From Clostridium sp. chh4-2 (GTDB lineage: Bacteria > Bacillota > Clostridia > Lachnospirales > Lachnospiraceae): a stretch of DNA of 64,000 nucleotides. A model generated the notes under the pieces. That model was not told where the DNA came from. It saw nothing but the letters and a program-made list of their open reading frames with translations, and did not search any database. The position numbers and the translations under genes are program-made. Location of the stretch: the NCBI RefSeq assembly GCF_002899675.1, contig NZ_PKUU01000010.1, forward strand, positions 1 to 64,000. Reading direction: 5' to 3'. Below, in pieces: positions 42,201 through 51,538 of the stretch (positions are counted from its first letter, which is position 1; every line of letters begins with the position of its first letter).

Positions 42201-42280
42201 GCTTCAAAATATATCCGGCGTTCTATCCGCATGGTTTCGGCGGCTTCTAATTTGTCATGGTCGTATGAGGTGTACGGCAT
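39251..42280 (-). CDS. Multidomain antirestriction protein (ArdA-like, ArdC-like, M78 peptidase)
   Basis: 1009 residues. About 1-215: a DUF3849/LPD-type domain. About 240-400: an ArdA-like domain with the acidic, DNA-mimic pattern (SGYWLDMPATKEQL; DFSIRGYSDD; PYEMVCAADVDELNFLAARLEQLD). About 490-680: an ArdC-like single-strand DNA-binding domain (FHDYSLNNTILIAMQGG; GEKGIKIFAPAPYK). The HEIAH zinc motif of an ImmA/IrrE (M78) peptidase lies near residue 685. The tail of about 250 residues is charged and Gln-rich. Probably protects incoming DNA from restriction and cleaves a host repressor or defence factor. The fusion is large; domain order is read from motifs only. Confidence 0.8.
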   Translation of the reverse strand: MPYTSYDHDKLEAAETMRIERRIYFEAKDGDIAPYASLPIAQLLSMRSESAAAEQTFFDDLKERAAAWEEQAGKTLLLDKALEYVRTPHVQHTANEWQKNEYNRHTRSNRVYQMNYYIYENTRYNQEAQKSIPYSWTLTWSVRTNSPSRTQAKIAGQDRKVFTDKAAMEKYLNGRIKAYDRLFTEISPPIPQEYAEYFKVNGMLMPDYIIEGEEPPQQQQAAAIPENTGQEKEREHMSEQFSIMIGNRSRFEAGDPSGYWLDMPATKEQLQGAMQSVGITADNPQDFSIRGYSDDPEKHIALPYEMVCAADVDELNFLAARLEQLDPAEVGKLNAALQQKNGLANIGQVIDFTYNVDFYVHIPEVHTYRDLGDYYLNQSGMVQMPEEWKGGIDLTTFGRNAAAQEKGAFTEYGYIVESGDEWERQFEGREVPEEYKIMSYPQPERGEQDKAYMDAAETQQAAVQTAEPQQPRPVVPIILTSEKPAEKVKEITARLEQGVQAIFDSDRYKEFLTAMSKFHDYSLNNTILIAMQGGNLVMGFRQWEKEFDRHVKKGEKGIKIFAPAPYKVKKLVDKIDPETRKPMLDREGKAIKEEKEITVPAFKVITVFDISQTEGKEFPDLSVKPLLADVEQYEDFFAALEKASPVPIAFEQITNGANGYFSLTDKRIAIKEGVSELQAVKTAIHEIAHAKLHDVDLNAPPEEQNRVDRHTREVEAESVAYTVCQHFGLNTSDYSFGYVAGWSSGKEMTELKASLETIQATAKELITEIEGHFTELQQQRQAEQEQQPPVFDKLPPEQQQALSDTVKDTLQMLVDADKRIYGDVTGKTLEAIAAQGYSYKDGQLEKQQPEATPDSLMTGETVRTPRGNFHITDMTREQIEAAGFGFHHASEDGKYLIMGNGTQAYAIAAEQPQRDNPLKHVEDTIEQNDNNFDGLINNTPQTPTVADFEQRAKAGEAISVTDLAKAVKAEKREQPQKKPSILKKLDEYKKQAAQQPKDKQKEHKKDLEV

Positions 42281-42308
42281 ATTGTTTCATCACGTCCTTT
42301 CTCGGTCA

Positions 42309-42408
42309 TATAAGGGTTTGGGACTATCCCAACAAGCAAAATGCCCGCGCTCTCTATGGGAAGCGCGGGCATTTCTCGCAAACGGGTACTCGTTTGCTGT
42401 GCTTGCTA
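42309..42408 (-). promoter_or_regulatory. oriT-like / leader element, copy 2
   Basis: Read on the minus strand, the element repeats copy 1 (37126-37191): TAGCAAGCACAGCAAACG, CCCGTTTGCG, then TTGTTGGGATA, TCCCAAACCCTTATA, with one base change. A 13-bp perfect GC-rich hairpin (42338-42350 with 42361-42373) is inserted between the halves. It lies 29 bases before the antirestriction gene start, in the same relative orientation as copy 1 before mobC. Confidence 0.7.
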
Positions 42409-42774
42409 TGTAGTTGTTTTACTCCGTAAACGCCTGTTTCTCTCGCTCTCCGCTTTCTGTCTGCGGCGTATCTTTGCCGCGCAATCGGGGCAGTATTTCG
42501 CCCGGTTGCTGCCCGCCGCAAACGTGCTGCCGCATACCGCGCAACGTTTCAAATCGGTTTCCCCGCTGCGGGTGATCTGTTCGCAAAGCTGCCTGTCGGC
42601 GGGTAATACCGCTTCGCGGAAATAGCGGCATAGCAGCGAATAGCTGATACTCTGCACACAAACGCAAGTTTCCCCGTCGTCCAGCAGCAGACAATTCCCG
42701 CAATCGTTGTTTGCACAAGCGGCGCGGGTCATTTTCTTTACGGCGCGGTACTGCTTTTCATCAAGCCTTATCAT
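42406..42774 (-). CDS. Cysteine-rich VLP domain protein
   Basis: 122 residues. ACANNDCGNCLLLDDGETCVC, then YFREAVLPADRQLCEQI (the V-L-P block) and a zinc-ribbon CAVCGSTFAAGSNRAKYCPDCAAK. Small Cys-rich element proteins of this type lie next to TopB in Tn1549-like elements. Nucleic-acid binding is likely. Overlaps the topB stop by 4 bases. Confidence 0.82.
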   Translation of the reverse strand: MIRLDEKQYRAVKKMTRAACANNDCGNCLLLDDGETCVCVQSISYSLLCRYFREAVLPADRQLCEQITRSGETDLKRCAVCGSTFAAGSNRAKYCPDCAAKIRRRQKAESERNRRLRSKTTT

Positions 42775-44846
42775 TTTCGGTTCTGCTCGACGCGGAAGTT
42801 TACATACTTGCCGCCTGTGTCGGCAAGCAGCACAACCCCGTCAAAGGTCTTGCCCGTCTTGGTGGAGTACATACCTTTGATTTTTACCTTTCCGTCTTTC
42901 AAAAGGGCGGCGGCAATCGCCTTTGTGAAAGCCTTTTTGCGCTGCTCAAAAAAGCGATCATTCTTCCACATGACAAAGCTGCAAGCCCTGTCGGAACAAT
43001 AAAAGTTTTTCTTGCCCTCGTAAACCGCTGCGCCGCAACGGGGGCAAGTGCCGATTGCTTCCCGCTGCGGGGTAAACAGCTTCGCTTTATCCTCGGAAAT
43101 CGCGGAATAGGTTTTAACAAGCCCCGCTGTCATTTCCTCAATCCCGCGCATGAAGTCGGCGGGGCTGTCGCTGCCCTTTGCAATCCCGGTAAGGCGCGTT
43201 TCCCATTCTGCCGTAAGCTGCGGGGACGTAAGGCTTTCGGGCAGAATGGCGACAAGGTTATACCCGTCCTTTGTGGGGATTAGCTTCTTGCCCTTGCGCT
43301 CGGCAAAGCCCGCTGAAATGAGCTTTTCAATGATACCCGCCCGCGTCGCGGTGGTGCCTAATCCCTTGCGTTCCGCGTCCTCCGGCGTTTCCTCCTTGCC
43401 CGCGTTCTCCATAGCCGAAAGCAACGTATCTTCGGTAAATGCCTTTGGGGGCTGCGTGTAACGCTCGGAGATCTCCGCTGCCGGATTTTCAAAGGCCTGT
43501 CCCTCGGCAAGCGGGGGCAAAACCGCTTCCGGCTCTGCGTCCTCGTCCTGTTCCCCGGACGCGGCGCGGGACAGTCTTTCAATCTCGCGCCAACCCTCGC
43601 AAAGCGTCGTCCTGCCCTTTGCGGTAAAGGCATAGCCGCCGCAAGTGAAAACCGCCGTAACTGCTTCATAGGTATAGGGCGCGGCAACGGCGCAAAGCAG
43701 TTTTGCGCATACAAGGGTCATTAGCTTTTTCTCGCTCTCGGCAAGGGGCGCAAAACCGTTTTTCAAAAACTCCGCTGTCGGCAAAATGGCGTGATGGTCG
43801 GTTACTTTGCTGTTGTCGCAAATCCTTGTAAGGTCGGCTTGCAGCTTCACGCCCTGCATAAAGGGAAGCAGAGAACAAAGCCCGGTAATGAGTTCTTTTG
43901 TGCTGCCCTCCATATCGGAAGTGATATATTTGCTGTCGGTGCGGGGATAGGTCAAAAGCCGCTTTTCATAGAGGGCTTGCGCATAGTCAAGGGTCTGTTT
44001 CGCCGTAAATCCATATAAGCGGTTTGCTTCCCGTTGCAAAGAAGTAAGGTCAAACAGTTTCGGCGGGGCTGCGGTCTTTTTCTCTTTTTTGAGGGAAGTA
44101 CAAACGGCCTGCGATTTCTCGCAAGCCGCTTTCATCTGTTGCGCCGCCGCTTCGTCGTCCTGCCTTTCGGAAAGGGCGGCAACGCCGCCAACGTCCAACC
44201 GGACGACATGATATTTTTCTTTCTTAAAGCTGCTGATCGCATAGTCGCGGTTTACCAGCATAGCAAGGGTGGGCGTTTGCACTCTGCCGACATTCAATGT
44301 TTTATGGTAGAGGATAGAGAAAAGGCGGGTCGCGTTAATGCCAATGAGCCAATCGGCCTTTGCTCTGCAAAGCGCGGATTGATACAGGTTGTCATAGCTG
44401 CGCCCGTCTTTGAGATTAGAGAAGCCCTCGCGGATTGCGCTTGCTTCCATGCTGCTAATCCAAAGGCGGGAAAAGGGCTTTTTGCAATTTGCCTGTTCAT
44501 AGACAAAGCGGAAAATGAGTTCTCCCTCGCGCCCGCTGTCGCAAGCGTTGACAATCTCGGTAACGTCGCTGCGGTGCATAAGGTCTTTGAGAATAGAAAA
44601 CTGCTGCTCCTTGCCGCTGGCAACGGAAAACTGCCACTCCTGCGGGACAATGGGGAGATCGTCGTACTTCCATTTACGGAATTGTTCATTGTAGGTCGCC
44701 GCGTCTGCAAGGCTAATCAAATGCCCGATACACCACGACACAAGGTAGCCGCTGCCCTCAAAATATCCGCTGCGCTTTTCATTCGCGCCAATAACGGCGG
44801 CAATCGCCGCCCCGACGCTCGGTTTTTCTGCAATTACAAGTTTCAT
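42771..44846 (-). CDS. topB: DNA topoisomerase III
   Basis: 691 residues, type IA topoisomerase. Toprim domain: LVIAEKPSVGAAIA at the N-terminus and DSGREGELI. Catalytic Tyr in LTYPRTDSKY. A C-terminal zinc finger, CPRCGAAVYEGKKNFYCSD, is followed by an F-W-K-N block. Conjugative elements encode TopB to handle transfer intermediates. ATGA overlaps on both sides show tight coupling. Confidence 0.96.
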   Translation of the reverse strand: MKLVIAEKPSVGAAIAAVIGANEKRSGYFEGSGYLVSWCIGHLISLADAATYNEQFRKWKYDDLPIVPQEWQFSVASGKEQQFSILKDLMHRSDVTEIVNACDSGREGELIFRFVYEQANCKKPFSRLWISSMEASAIREGFSNLKDGRSYDNLYQSALCRAKADWLIGINATRLFSILYHKTLNVGRVQTPTLAMLVNRDYAISSFKKEKYHVVRLDVGGVAALSERQDDEAAAQQMKAACEKSQAVCTSLKKEKKTAAPPKLFDLTSLQREANRLYGFTAKQTLDYAQALYEKRLLTYPRTDSKYITSDMEGSTKELITGLCSLLPFMQGVKLQADLTRICDNSKVTDHHAILPTAEFLKNGFAPLAESEKKLMTLVCAKLLCAVAAPYTYEAVTAVFTCGGYAFTAKGRTTLCEGWREIERLSRAASGEQDEDAEPEAVLPPLAEGQAFENPAAEISERYTQPPKAFTEDTLLSAMENAGKEETPEDAERKGLGTTATRAGIIEKLISAGFAERKGKKLIPTKDGYNLVAILPESLTSPQLTAEWETRLTGIAKGSDSPADFMRGIEEMTAGLVKTYSAISEDKAKLFTPQREAIGTCPRCGAAVYEGKKNFYCSDRACSFVMWKNDRFFEQRKKAFTKAIAAALLKDGKVKIKGMYSTKTGKTFDGVVLLADTGGKYVNFRVEQNRK

Positions 44847-45592
44847 AGATTATCGTCCTCCTGCTCGGTCTGTTCGGTTTCGACTTCTTCCGTTTCCTCG
44901 TCGTCCTCGTCAAAATCAAGGTCGTCAAGGCTGCTGCTGCCTTTTGCCGCGTCCTTTTTGGGCTTCATAATCTTAAAGTAATAGAACGCGCCGCCGCCCG
45001 CTGCGGCAACAAGCAGCACCACAAGCAGAATACCCATGCCGCCGCCTTTTTCTTCCTCCTGCGGCTGCTCGGTTTCTTCCGGCTCCGGCTCGGCTTCCAC
45101 GCCCGCGCACTCGCTCATGTTGACGCTGCAAACCGGGCAATCGGTGTTGACGCTTCCGGCAACGCATTTATCGGTGCAGCTACAAACGGGGGCTTCGGTC
45201 TGCCCGTCCTCCATAAGGGCGGTTAAATCCGCTTCGTCCACCTGGTTAAGGAAATGGACGGTGTTTTCTCCGTCCTCGGCGCGGTCAATGATGATGTAAA
45301 AATAGTTGCCGCTTTTGGTAACGACGGTGATAAACTGCTTGTCGCCGGACGCTTCGCCCGTAATATCGTCCACAAGGGACATATTACCGTCCGGGGTAAG
45401 GGGCTGCGGCTCATAGCCGCCCGTCGTTTCTTCCGGCTCGGTTTCCGGCGGGGGCGTTTCCTCGGTTACAGGGGTAGGCGGCAAGTCGCTTTCAGACCCG
45501 CCGCCCGCGTATGCGGTAACAGAAAAGCCGCACATGACAACCAGCGCGGCAAGCAGTACGGTAAACTTTCGGATTAGCTTTTTATTCTTCAT
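44843..45592 (-). CDS. DUF4366-type membrane/secreted ICE protein
   Basis: 249 residues from ATG 45592. A longer upstream frame is only a shadow of the DUF4315 gene. Signal peptide KLIRKFTVLLAALVVMCGFS, Pro/Glu/Thr-rich stretch, a core domain (DGNMSLVDDITGEASGDKQF; VTKSGNYFYIIIDRAEDGEN), a Cys-rich block, a C-terminal membrane helix (GILLVVLLVAAAGGGAFYYF) and an acidic tail. Typical CD1107/DUF4366 transfer protein, probably part of the cell-wall channel. Confidence 0.82.
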   Translation of the reverse strand: MKNKKLIRKFTVLLAALVVMCGFSVTAYAGGGSESDLPPTPVTEETPPPETEPEETTGGYEPQPLTPDGNMSLVDDITGEASGDKQFITVVTKSGNYFYIIIDRAEDGENTVHFLNQVDEADLTALMEDGQTEAPVCSCTDKCVAGSVNTDCPVCSVNMSECAGVEAEPEPEETEQPQEEEKGGGMGILLVVLLVAAAGGGAFYYFKIMKPKKDAAKGSSSLDDLDFDEDDEETEEVETEQTEQEDDNL

Positions 45593-45854
45593 CGTCGCTG
45601 TCCTCCTGTTCGGCGGGGTAGGCCGCTTCCGGCTGCGGCAAGGTGATTTCGCCGCTGGCGTAAGCGGAGAGGAACGCGGCAAGCTGCGTCCCGTCAAGGT
45701 GTACCGCCTTAACCATTTGCACGATCTGCGCGTTTTCTTCCTCGACTTTCTGCGCTTCAAGGTCTTTCAGCTTCTTTTGGTATTCAAGGACTTTCGCCCT
45801 CGTTTTCTCAATATCCCTTTCGATACGGTCAAGTTTTGTGTTCGCCATAGTCAT
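45582..45854 (-). CDS. DUF4315 family protein
   Basis: 90 residues: a coiled coil IERDIEKTRAKVLEYQKKLK with DLEAQKVEEENAQIV, then a short acidic tail. Matches the DUF4315 family of conjugative elements. Located between the NlpC/P60 gene and DUF4366, overlapping the latter by 11 bases. Confidence 0.85.
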   Translation of the reverse strand: MTMANTKLDRIERDIEKTRAKVLEYQKKLKDLEAQKVEEENAQIVQMVKAVHLDGTQLAAFLSAYASGEITLPQPEAAYPAEQEDSDDEE

Positions 45855-45868
45855 TTACTCCTTTCAAA

Positions 45869-47839
45869 TTAGTTGTAATTTAACCGCCCGTAGGCGTAAA
45901 AGTGGGATTGCCAATAGCTGGTGTCCAGTCTTGAATACTGGATGGGGTCGCCACAATGCAGCATGACGGGGCTTCCGTCCCCGTCCTCGCCCACATAAAT
46001 CCCCACATGGGAAACGCCGGGGGTATCGTATGTACCAACGAAAAACACAAGGTCGCCCGGTTGCGGGCTGGAAACGCGGGTTGAAATGTTGTAAAGCCCT
46101 TGCGCCCCAAGTCTGCCCGTATTGTATAGGCCGCTGTTCGTCAATACATAACTCACAAAGCCGCTGCAATCAAAAGAGGTTTCCGGGGTGCTGCCGCCCC
46201 ACACATAGGGAAAGCCGACATATTTATCCGCTTCCTCAATGAGCCGCGCAAACTTTTCATCGGAATTAAGGAGCGCGGCGGGTACTTCATAATCGGCGGG
46301 CGGGTTTTCATAGTATTTTGATACATAGCCGGACGACGGGAACAAATCGGGGCGGTTTCCCAGCGACGACATATACATAGCGTACATGGATAGCTGTTCT
46401 TCGCCCATGATGTAGACGGGGACATGGGAAAGGTTGAAGTTTTCCAAATCCACATGAAGAATGTAATAGTTATAGGGTACTTCAACCTCATATTCGTTGC
46501 CCTCGCTGTCCGTCCTCGTTTCGGTGCGGTAGCGTACCTGTACTTCTTCCTCAACGGTCAAGATATACTGTTTCTCAAAGAGCATTTCAAGGGTGCTTTG
46601 CGCTTCATCAAGGGTAAACACGCCCTCATGCAGCGCGGAAAGGATAGAGATTAGCACATAGGGGTCATGCTCGATCTCGTCCGCGTTTACCCGGTATTCG
46701 TCGTAGCCGGGGTATTCGCGCTCGATGTTATCCAGCATATCTTGTAACTCGGCTTCCATAGCGGCATACGCGCTTTCCGCGCCCGTAATATCCGCGTCCT
46801 CGGAGAGATAGGACGACGCAATCAAGCCGCTGCCGCTGTTGCCGCCAAAGAGGGAGCAAGAGGACAAGCCGCCGAAAAGCAGCAGCACGATAAAGGCAAT
46901 CCCGCCCACAATCAAGCAGCCTTTCCAGTGCCGGACGACAAAGAACGTCGCCCGTTTGGTTTCCTGCGCGGTTTTCTTCGCCGCCTTTGCGGTGGCTTCG
47001 GCGGTCTTTTTGACCTTGCCGCCCGCTTTCAACGTCTTTGCATACTGCTTTTTAATGCGCTGCTTCTGCCAAAAACGGGAAATGGGGTTTGAGTGCGCAA
47101 GGGCGGGGTTATCGTGCAACGCCTTTTGATAGAGAAAATCGGCGTTTGCCTTTACCGCTTTTTTCTCCGCTGCCGCCGCTGCCCGGTAGGGTTTCAGCTT
47201 ATGGCTGCGTATGCTGCGCTTTGCTGCCCGCGCCGCCATGCCGCCCGCTTTCTCGCCCGCGAGTTCTACCCGGTGTCCGCTTTCCACACCGACGTTTTCT
47301 TTCTCTACCTCGTAGATTTTCCCATGTACGGTGCTGTTTAACTCCTGCGCCGGACGGGATAAGGGGTTATGACGCAACTTGCCGTTTGGGGGCTTATCGG
47401 TCTTTTCAAAGGAAAGGCGCGTCTTTGCCTTGCCTTTCGCTTCGTCAAAAACGCGCTCTTTCTTGATTTTGGTCTGCTTGGGGATAGCCGCCCGCGCTTT
47501 GTCTAAACGGTCTGCCGCTTCCTCGGATTTACGGATAGATTTCTGCAATTTCGGCGATGCCCGTTCCGCTTCGGAAAACTGCAAGCGGGAAGTATGGTTT
47601 TTTAGCTGCGCTGCGTCAAGGGCTTTTTTCTCTGCACCCTTTGCCGCGTGTCGCTCAACCTCTGCGCCGATATGCTGAAAAGCCTTTTCCGCTGCCGCCC
47701 CTGTGGGGGCTGCATAGTTTTCCTCCTGCGGCCTTTCGCTGATACTGGACGCTTCGCCCGTCGTGAGGTTTTCCGCAACCGCACCGTCGCGGGTCATTTT
47801 CTGCGTTACTTTGTCGGGAGCTTTCCATTCCTTGCTCAT
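45869..47839 (-). CDS. NlpC/P60 peptidoglycan hydrolase (CD1108 type, VirB1-like)
   Basis: 656 residues. About 1-290 is a basic, Ala-rich cytoplasmic part; a membrane helix [20 protein letters not shown] lies near 306-325; the outside part follows. The C-terminal 125 residues are an NlpC/P60 domain with the catalytic Cys in [11 protein letters not shown] and His in [10 protein letters not shown]. It opens the cell wall for the transfer channel. An alpha-helical middle domain ([20 protein letters not shown]) fits CD1108-family proteins. Overlaps the methyltransferase gene by 4 bases. Confidence 0.9.
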   Translation of the reverse strand: MSKEWKAPDKVTQKMTRDGAVAENLTTGEASSISERPQEENYAAPTGAAAEKAFQHIGAEVERHAAKGAEKKALDAAQLKNHTSRLQFSEAERASPKLQKSIRKSEEAADRLDKARAAIPKQTKIKKERVFDEAKGKAKTRLSFEKTDKPPNGKLRHNPLSRPAQELNSTVHGKIYEVEKENVGVESGHRVELAGEKAGGMAARAAKRSIRSHKLKPYRAAAAAEKKAVKANADFLYQKALHDNPALAHSNPISRFWQKQRIKKQYAKTLKAGGKVKKTAEATAKAAKKTAQETKRATFFVVRHWKGCLIVGGIAFIVLLLFGGLSSCSLFGGNSGSGLIASSYLSEDADITGAESAYAAMEAELQDMLDNIEREYPGYDEYRVNADEIEHDPYVLISILSALHEGVFTLDEAQSTLEMLFEKQYILTVEEEVQVRYRTETRTDSEGNEYEVEVPYNYYILHVDLENFNLSHVPVYIMGEEQLSMYAMYMSSLGNRPDLFPSSGYVSKYYENPPADYEVPAALLNSDEKFARLIEEADKYVGFPYVWGGSTPETSFDCSGFVSYVLTNSGLYNTGRLGAQGLYNISTRVSSPQPGDLVFFVGTYDTPGVSHVGIYVGEDGDGSPVMLHCGDPIQYSRLDTSYWQSHFYAYGRLNYN

Positions 47840-48792
47840 GGGCTTTCACCTCCAATCCGCTGTTTTGCAAGGTCGCAATAGTCGGGATTTAATTCAATGC
47901 CGATATAGCGGCGGTCAAGGTTTTTTGCCGCCGCTGCGGTTGTGCCGCTGCCTAAAAAGGGGTCAAGGACAATTCCGCCGACGGGACAGCCCGCCAAAAT
48001 GCACGTTTCCGCAAGTTTCGGCGGGAAAGCTGCGAAATGCCCGCCATGATACGCAACATTGTTGATCTGCCAAACGTTGCGACGGCTGCGGACGGGGGAA
48101 ATCATCTCGTCGGCGTATGCGCCCTTTTTGCGGGTGCAGTTGATTTTCTGCGGCTGGTTCTGCCCTGGAACGGTAACGCTGTACTTGTTGCCTTTGCCAA
48201 CGCCGCTTTTCAGCCGCCCCGTCGTTGCGGGAGCTATCGGCTCCGCTACCGCCTGCCAATCGTAGTAATACTTTTTCGATTTGGTGAGCAGAAACACATA
48301 CTCATAGCAGCGGGTCGGCCTGTCCCGTGTGCTTTCCGGCATGGGGTTTGTTTTGTACCAAATGATAGAACTGCGCAAATACCAACCGTCGCCCCGCAAG
48401 GCAAGGGCTACAAGCCACGGAATACCAATTAAATCTTTCGGCTTGCAGCCGGGGGCGCGGTGGTTGAACGCCACTTGCTGCCCGTTCCTGCCTTTGGGGT
48501 ATTTGGGGTCTTGGTGTCCGGCTTTGCTGCCTGTGCCGCAATAAGTGTCCGCGATATTGAGCCAACAAGTCCCCTCTGGTGTAAGCACCCGCTTTACCTC
48601 ATGGAATACCGCCGTAATGCGGGAAACATATTCTTCCGGCGTTGCTTCCCGTCCGATCTGCCCGTCTGCGCCGTAGTCCCGCAAGGCATAGTAGGGCGGG
48701 GACGTTACGCAACAATCAACTGCGTTTTCCGGCAAGGTTTGAAGCACCTGCAAGCTGTCGCCGCAATAGATTTTATCCGTTTCTATCCTCAT
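47836..48792 (-). CDS. Site-specific DNA methyltransferase (SPPY type)
   Basis: 318 residues, beta-class amino-methyltransferase: catalytic TSPPY at 30-34 near the N-terminus and the SAM motif [14 protein letters not shown] near 278-291. SPPY is usual for N4-cytosine enzymes, but N6-adenine members also have it. No restriction partner is nearby. Inside the transfer operon it probably protects element DNA from host restriction. Confidence 0.9.
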   Translation of the reverse strand: MRIETDKIYCGDSLQVLQTLPENAVDCCVTSPPYYALRDYGADGQIGREATPEEYVSRITAVFHEVKRVLTPEGTCWLNIADTYCGTGSKAGHQDPKYPKGRNGQQVAFNHRAPGCKPKDLIGIPWLVALALRGDGWYLRSSIIWYKTNPMPESTRDRPTRCYEYVFLLTKSKKYYYDWQAVAEPIAPATTGRLKSGVGKGNKYSVTVPGQNQPQKINCTRKKGAYADEMISPVRSRRNVWQINNVAYHGGHFAAFPPKLAETCILAGCPVGGIVLDPFLGSGTTAAAAKNLDRRYIGIELNPDYCDLAKQRIGGESP

Positions 48793-51185
48793 GCCGACAC
48801 CTCGCCGGGTTTGGTCGTCATGACGCGGTACAGTTCCGTATCCTGCGGGAAACGGTCAATAAACGGCAAAATCACGTTGCCGTAGAAAATAAGCCCCTCG
48901 CCCGCTTCGGAGTGGGTTACATAGGTCATTTGCTGCTGCGAGATATTAAGCTGCTTTGCAAGGATTTCCCTGTCGCCCTGCGCTTGGTTGAGCATATACA
49001 CAAAGTCCGAGTTTTCAAAGATGTTCTCCACCTCGCGGGACGATAATAAATCTTTGACATTTTGGGTGATACCTGTCGGAATACCACCCCATTTGCGAAA
49101 ACGCTTCCAAATCTCGACACTGTATGCTGCGGTCTGTTCCTCTTTGAGCAGCAAGTGAAACTCGTCGATGTAATACCGCGTCGCCTTGCCCTCGCTGCGG
49201 TTTATGGTAACTCTGTTCCAAACCTGATCTTGCACAATGAGCATACCGAGTTTTTTAAGCTGTGTGCCGAGTTCCTTAATATCAAAGCAGACAAGGCGGT
49301 TATGAATGTCAACGTTTGTCCTATGGTTAAACACGTTCAAGCTGCCGTTTACATAGAGTTCCAACGCCGACGCGATACGCTGGGCTTCCTTTTCCGGCTG
49401 CTTCTTGATTTCATTGTAGAGGTCGCCCAAAATCGGCATATTCTCCGGCTTGGGGTCTGCAAGGTAGCTGCGGTACACGCTGATTACGGCGCGGTCAATC
49501 AAGGTCTTTTCAACCGCTTCCAACCCGTTTTTGCCGCCCATAATGAGTTCGCAAAAGGAAAGGATAAAATCGCTCTTTAAGGCTATGGGCGTGTCGCCCT
49601 CGCTGTAATTGAGGTTTATATCCATCGGGTTTATGTACTGCGTGCTGTTCTGCGAAACCTTGATAACCTGTCCTTTTAGCCGCCCCACAAGGGGGTAATA
49701 CTCGGCTTCGGGGTCGCAAATGATAATATCATCTGCCGTAATGAGAAAAGCGTTGGTGATCTCGCGCTTTGCGGAAAAACTCTTGCCGCTGCCGGGTGTA
49801 CCCAAAATCAAGCCGTTGGGGTTTTTTAGCCGTTTCCTGTCGCACAAAATCATGTTGTTGGAAAGGGCGTTTAAGCCGTAATACAACGCTTCGCCGTTTT
49901 GGAACAGCTCTTGCACCGTAAAGGGGACGAAAATAGCGGTGCTGGAAGTCGTCAAGCCCCGCTGGATTTGGATAAGGTTTTCCCCCAGTGGGATAGAGGA
50001 CATAAGCCCCTGTTCCTGCCGGTAGTCAAGGCGGGTGAGCATACAGTTGTATTTCTGCGCGATACTTGCGGCCTGAAATATATCGTTGTCCAATTTCTGC
50101 TTGGTGTCTGCGATATTCAGGACAAGCAGCGTCAAAAGGAACATTCGCTCGTTCCGGCTCTGCAAATCCCGCAAAAGGTTTTTCGCTTCGCCGCCATAGG
50201 TGGCAAGGTCGGACGGGATTATGTCCATATCGTAGCCGCTGCGGATTGCCTTTTTCTGCTCCTCAATCTTCATGCGGTCAAGGTCGGTGATTTTCCGCTT
50301 AATGGTCTTGATCGCTTCGTTGTGGTCGATACTCTGAATGTGCAAATTGACGACAATCCCGTTTTCCGCTTCCATAAAGTCGGCAAGCATACGGTCGGAA
50401 AGTTCCGGCGCGACGATCTGTAAAAAGGAAACCGCGCCAAACTTCCCGCCCATTTGGAACATTCGCCCGTCGCCAAAGTGGAAAGAGGACGGGGCGATAA
50501 AGTCCTTGACGGAAAGGCCGCTTACGGGTAGCCATTCCCACGCAAAGTTGAAACGTTCCCCGTCCGGGTGGAAAAGCCCATGCAGCACTTCAAGACGCTG
50601 CTTCCCGTCCAGCACCCGCGCCGCCGCCCCCATTACCTTAAAATGGTTGAGGGTGTCCGTTTCGATACGGGCAAGCCGCGCCCGCGCCGATTTAATGTCC
50701 TTTGCTTCAATGGTAAAGGTGAGGAACTTTGTCTTGATAAGCCCGTTGTTGCCGCGTTCAAGCTGCGTTTGCAGCATTTCGGTGTATTCGGCTCTGATAC
50801 TGTCAAAGTCATCATTTTGCGGGGCAATCGTGATACTGCTCTTAAAATCTTCCTTGTTCGCATGGCGGCTGATTAAGGAAAGCTGCACGCCAATCGAAGC
50901 GTCAAAAGAGTTATACATATCGCAAAGGGCTTCAAAAATGGCGGTCTTATCGTCCGGCTGCGCAAGCTGATAGTTAATATCTTCAAACTCAATGCACTTG
51001 GAATACCGCCCGTTTGCAAGGCGGCAAATCCCGTCCTTATACATTCGCTCAAAAGGTATGCTGCCCTGCGCCGTATGGGGCTTCCCGTCGCCCTTTGCCT
51101 GCCGGATAAGCGCGTCGATCTGTTTCTTTTCCTGCCGCGTAAGTTTACGCTTTTCGTTTTGGGTCTTTCCCTTTTCCTTTGACAA
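48789..51185 (-). CDS. VirB4-like conjugation ATPase
   Basis: 798 residues. Walker [13 protein letters not shown] near residue 461, Walker B region [10 protein letters not shown], and TraE/VirB4 features ([15 protein letters not shown]). Energises the type IV channel. The start codon is TTG at 51185, supported by AAGGAGG 9 bases upstream; the usual ATG is absent. Overlaps PrgI by 41 bases and the methyltransferase by 4. Confidence 0.95.
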   Translation of the reverse strand: MSKEKGKTQNEKRKLTRQEKKQIDALIRQAKGDGKPHTAQGSIPFERMYKDGICRLANGRYSKCIEFEDINYQLAQPDDKTAIFEALCDMYNSFDASIGVQLSLISRHANKEDFKSSITIAPQNDDFDSIRAEYTEMLQTQLERGNNGLIKTKFLTFTIEAKDIKSARARLARIETDTLNHFKVMGAAARVLDGKQRLEVLHGLFHPDGERFNFAWEWLPVSGLSVKDFIAPSSFHFGDGRMFQMGGKFGAVSFLQIVAPELSDRMLADFMEAENGIVVNLHIQSIDHNEAIKTIKRKITDLDRMKIEEQKKAIRSGYDMDIIPSDLATYGGEAKNLLRDLQSRNERMFLLTLLVLNIADTKQKLDNDIFQAASIAQKYNCMLTRLDYRQEQGLMSSIPLGENLIQIQRGLTTSSTAIFVPFTVQELFQNGEALYYGLNALSNNMILCDRKRLKNPNGLILGTPGSGKSFSAKREITNAFLITADDIIICDPEAEYYPLVGRLKGQVIKVSQNSTQYINPMDINLNYSEGDTPIALKSDFILSFCELIMGGKNGLEAVEKTLIDRAVISVYRSYLADPKPENMPILGDLYNEIKKQPEKEAQRIASALELYVNGSLNVFNHRTNVDIHNRLVCFDIKELGTQLKKLGMLIVQDQVWNRVTINRSEGKATRYYIDEFHLLLKEEQTAAYSVEIWKRFRKWGGIPTGITQNVKDLLSSREVENIFENSDFVYMLNQAQGDREILAKQLNISQQQMTYVTHSEAGEGLIFYGNVILPFIDRFPQDTELYRVMTTKPGEVSA

Positions 51186-51537
51186 TCGCCCGTACCTCCT
51201 TATCTAATCGCTCCTGCCGCGCAAGGGCAGTATAAAAATTGTTGGTCTGATAAGGTCGCTCTTTGGGGCGAAGAAACTTCACTTCCACAAATTGCCGTAT
51301 AATCACTTCCAGCGGTTGCCCGTTCTTCTCGTACATAGCGAGTAGGAACATAGGCAGCATGGCAAGCACCATGCACAAAGCCGCCGTTGTCGTTCCCGCG
51401 CTGTCCTTTGTCAAAAAGAATAGCGGTAGCCCGATAGCCACCGCCGCGCTGAAACAAATTAACTGTCGTTTGGTAAGGTTGAACATTACCTTGCTTTTGA
51501 TTTTGGTTAAATCCTTTGGGACGGTTACATATGCCAT
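51145..51537 (-). CDS. PrgI family protein (VirB3-like)
   Basis: 130 residues from ATG 51537; the longer open frame upstream belongs to the MT-A70 gene's shadow. MAYVTVPKDLTKIKSKVMF is the family start, followed by two membrane helices (about 30-75) and a basic cytoplasmic tail. VirB3-like inner-membrane subunit directly before VirB4, as usual. Confidence 0.92.
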   Translation of the reverse strand: MAYVTVPKDLTKIKSKVMFNLTKRQLICFSAAVAIGLPLFFLTKDSAGTTTAALCMVLAMLPMFLLAMYEKNGQPLEVIIRQFVEVKFLRPKERPYQTNNFYTALARQERLDKEVRAIVKGKGKDPKRKA

Positions 51538-51538
51538 T

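Noticed and set aside
44843..45760. Long form of the DUF4366 protein with a 56-residue Arg/Lys/Pro-rich start
   Set aside because: The extra part is the shadow of the DUF4315 gene; the real signal peptide starts at 45592.
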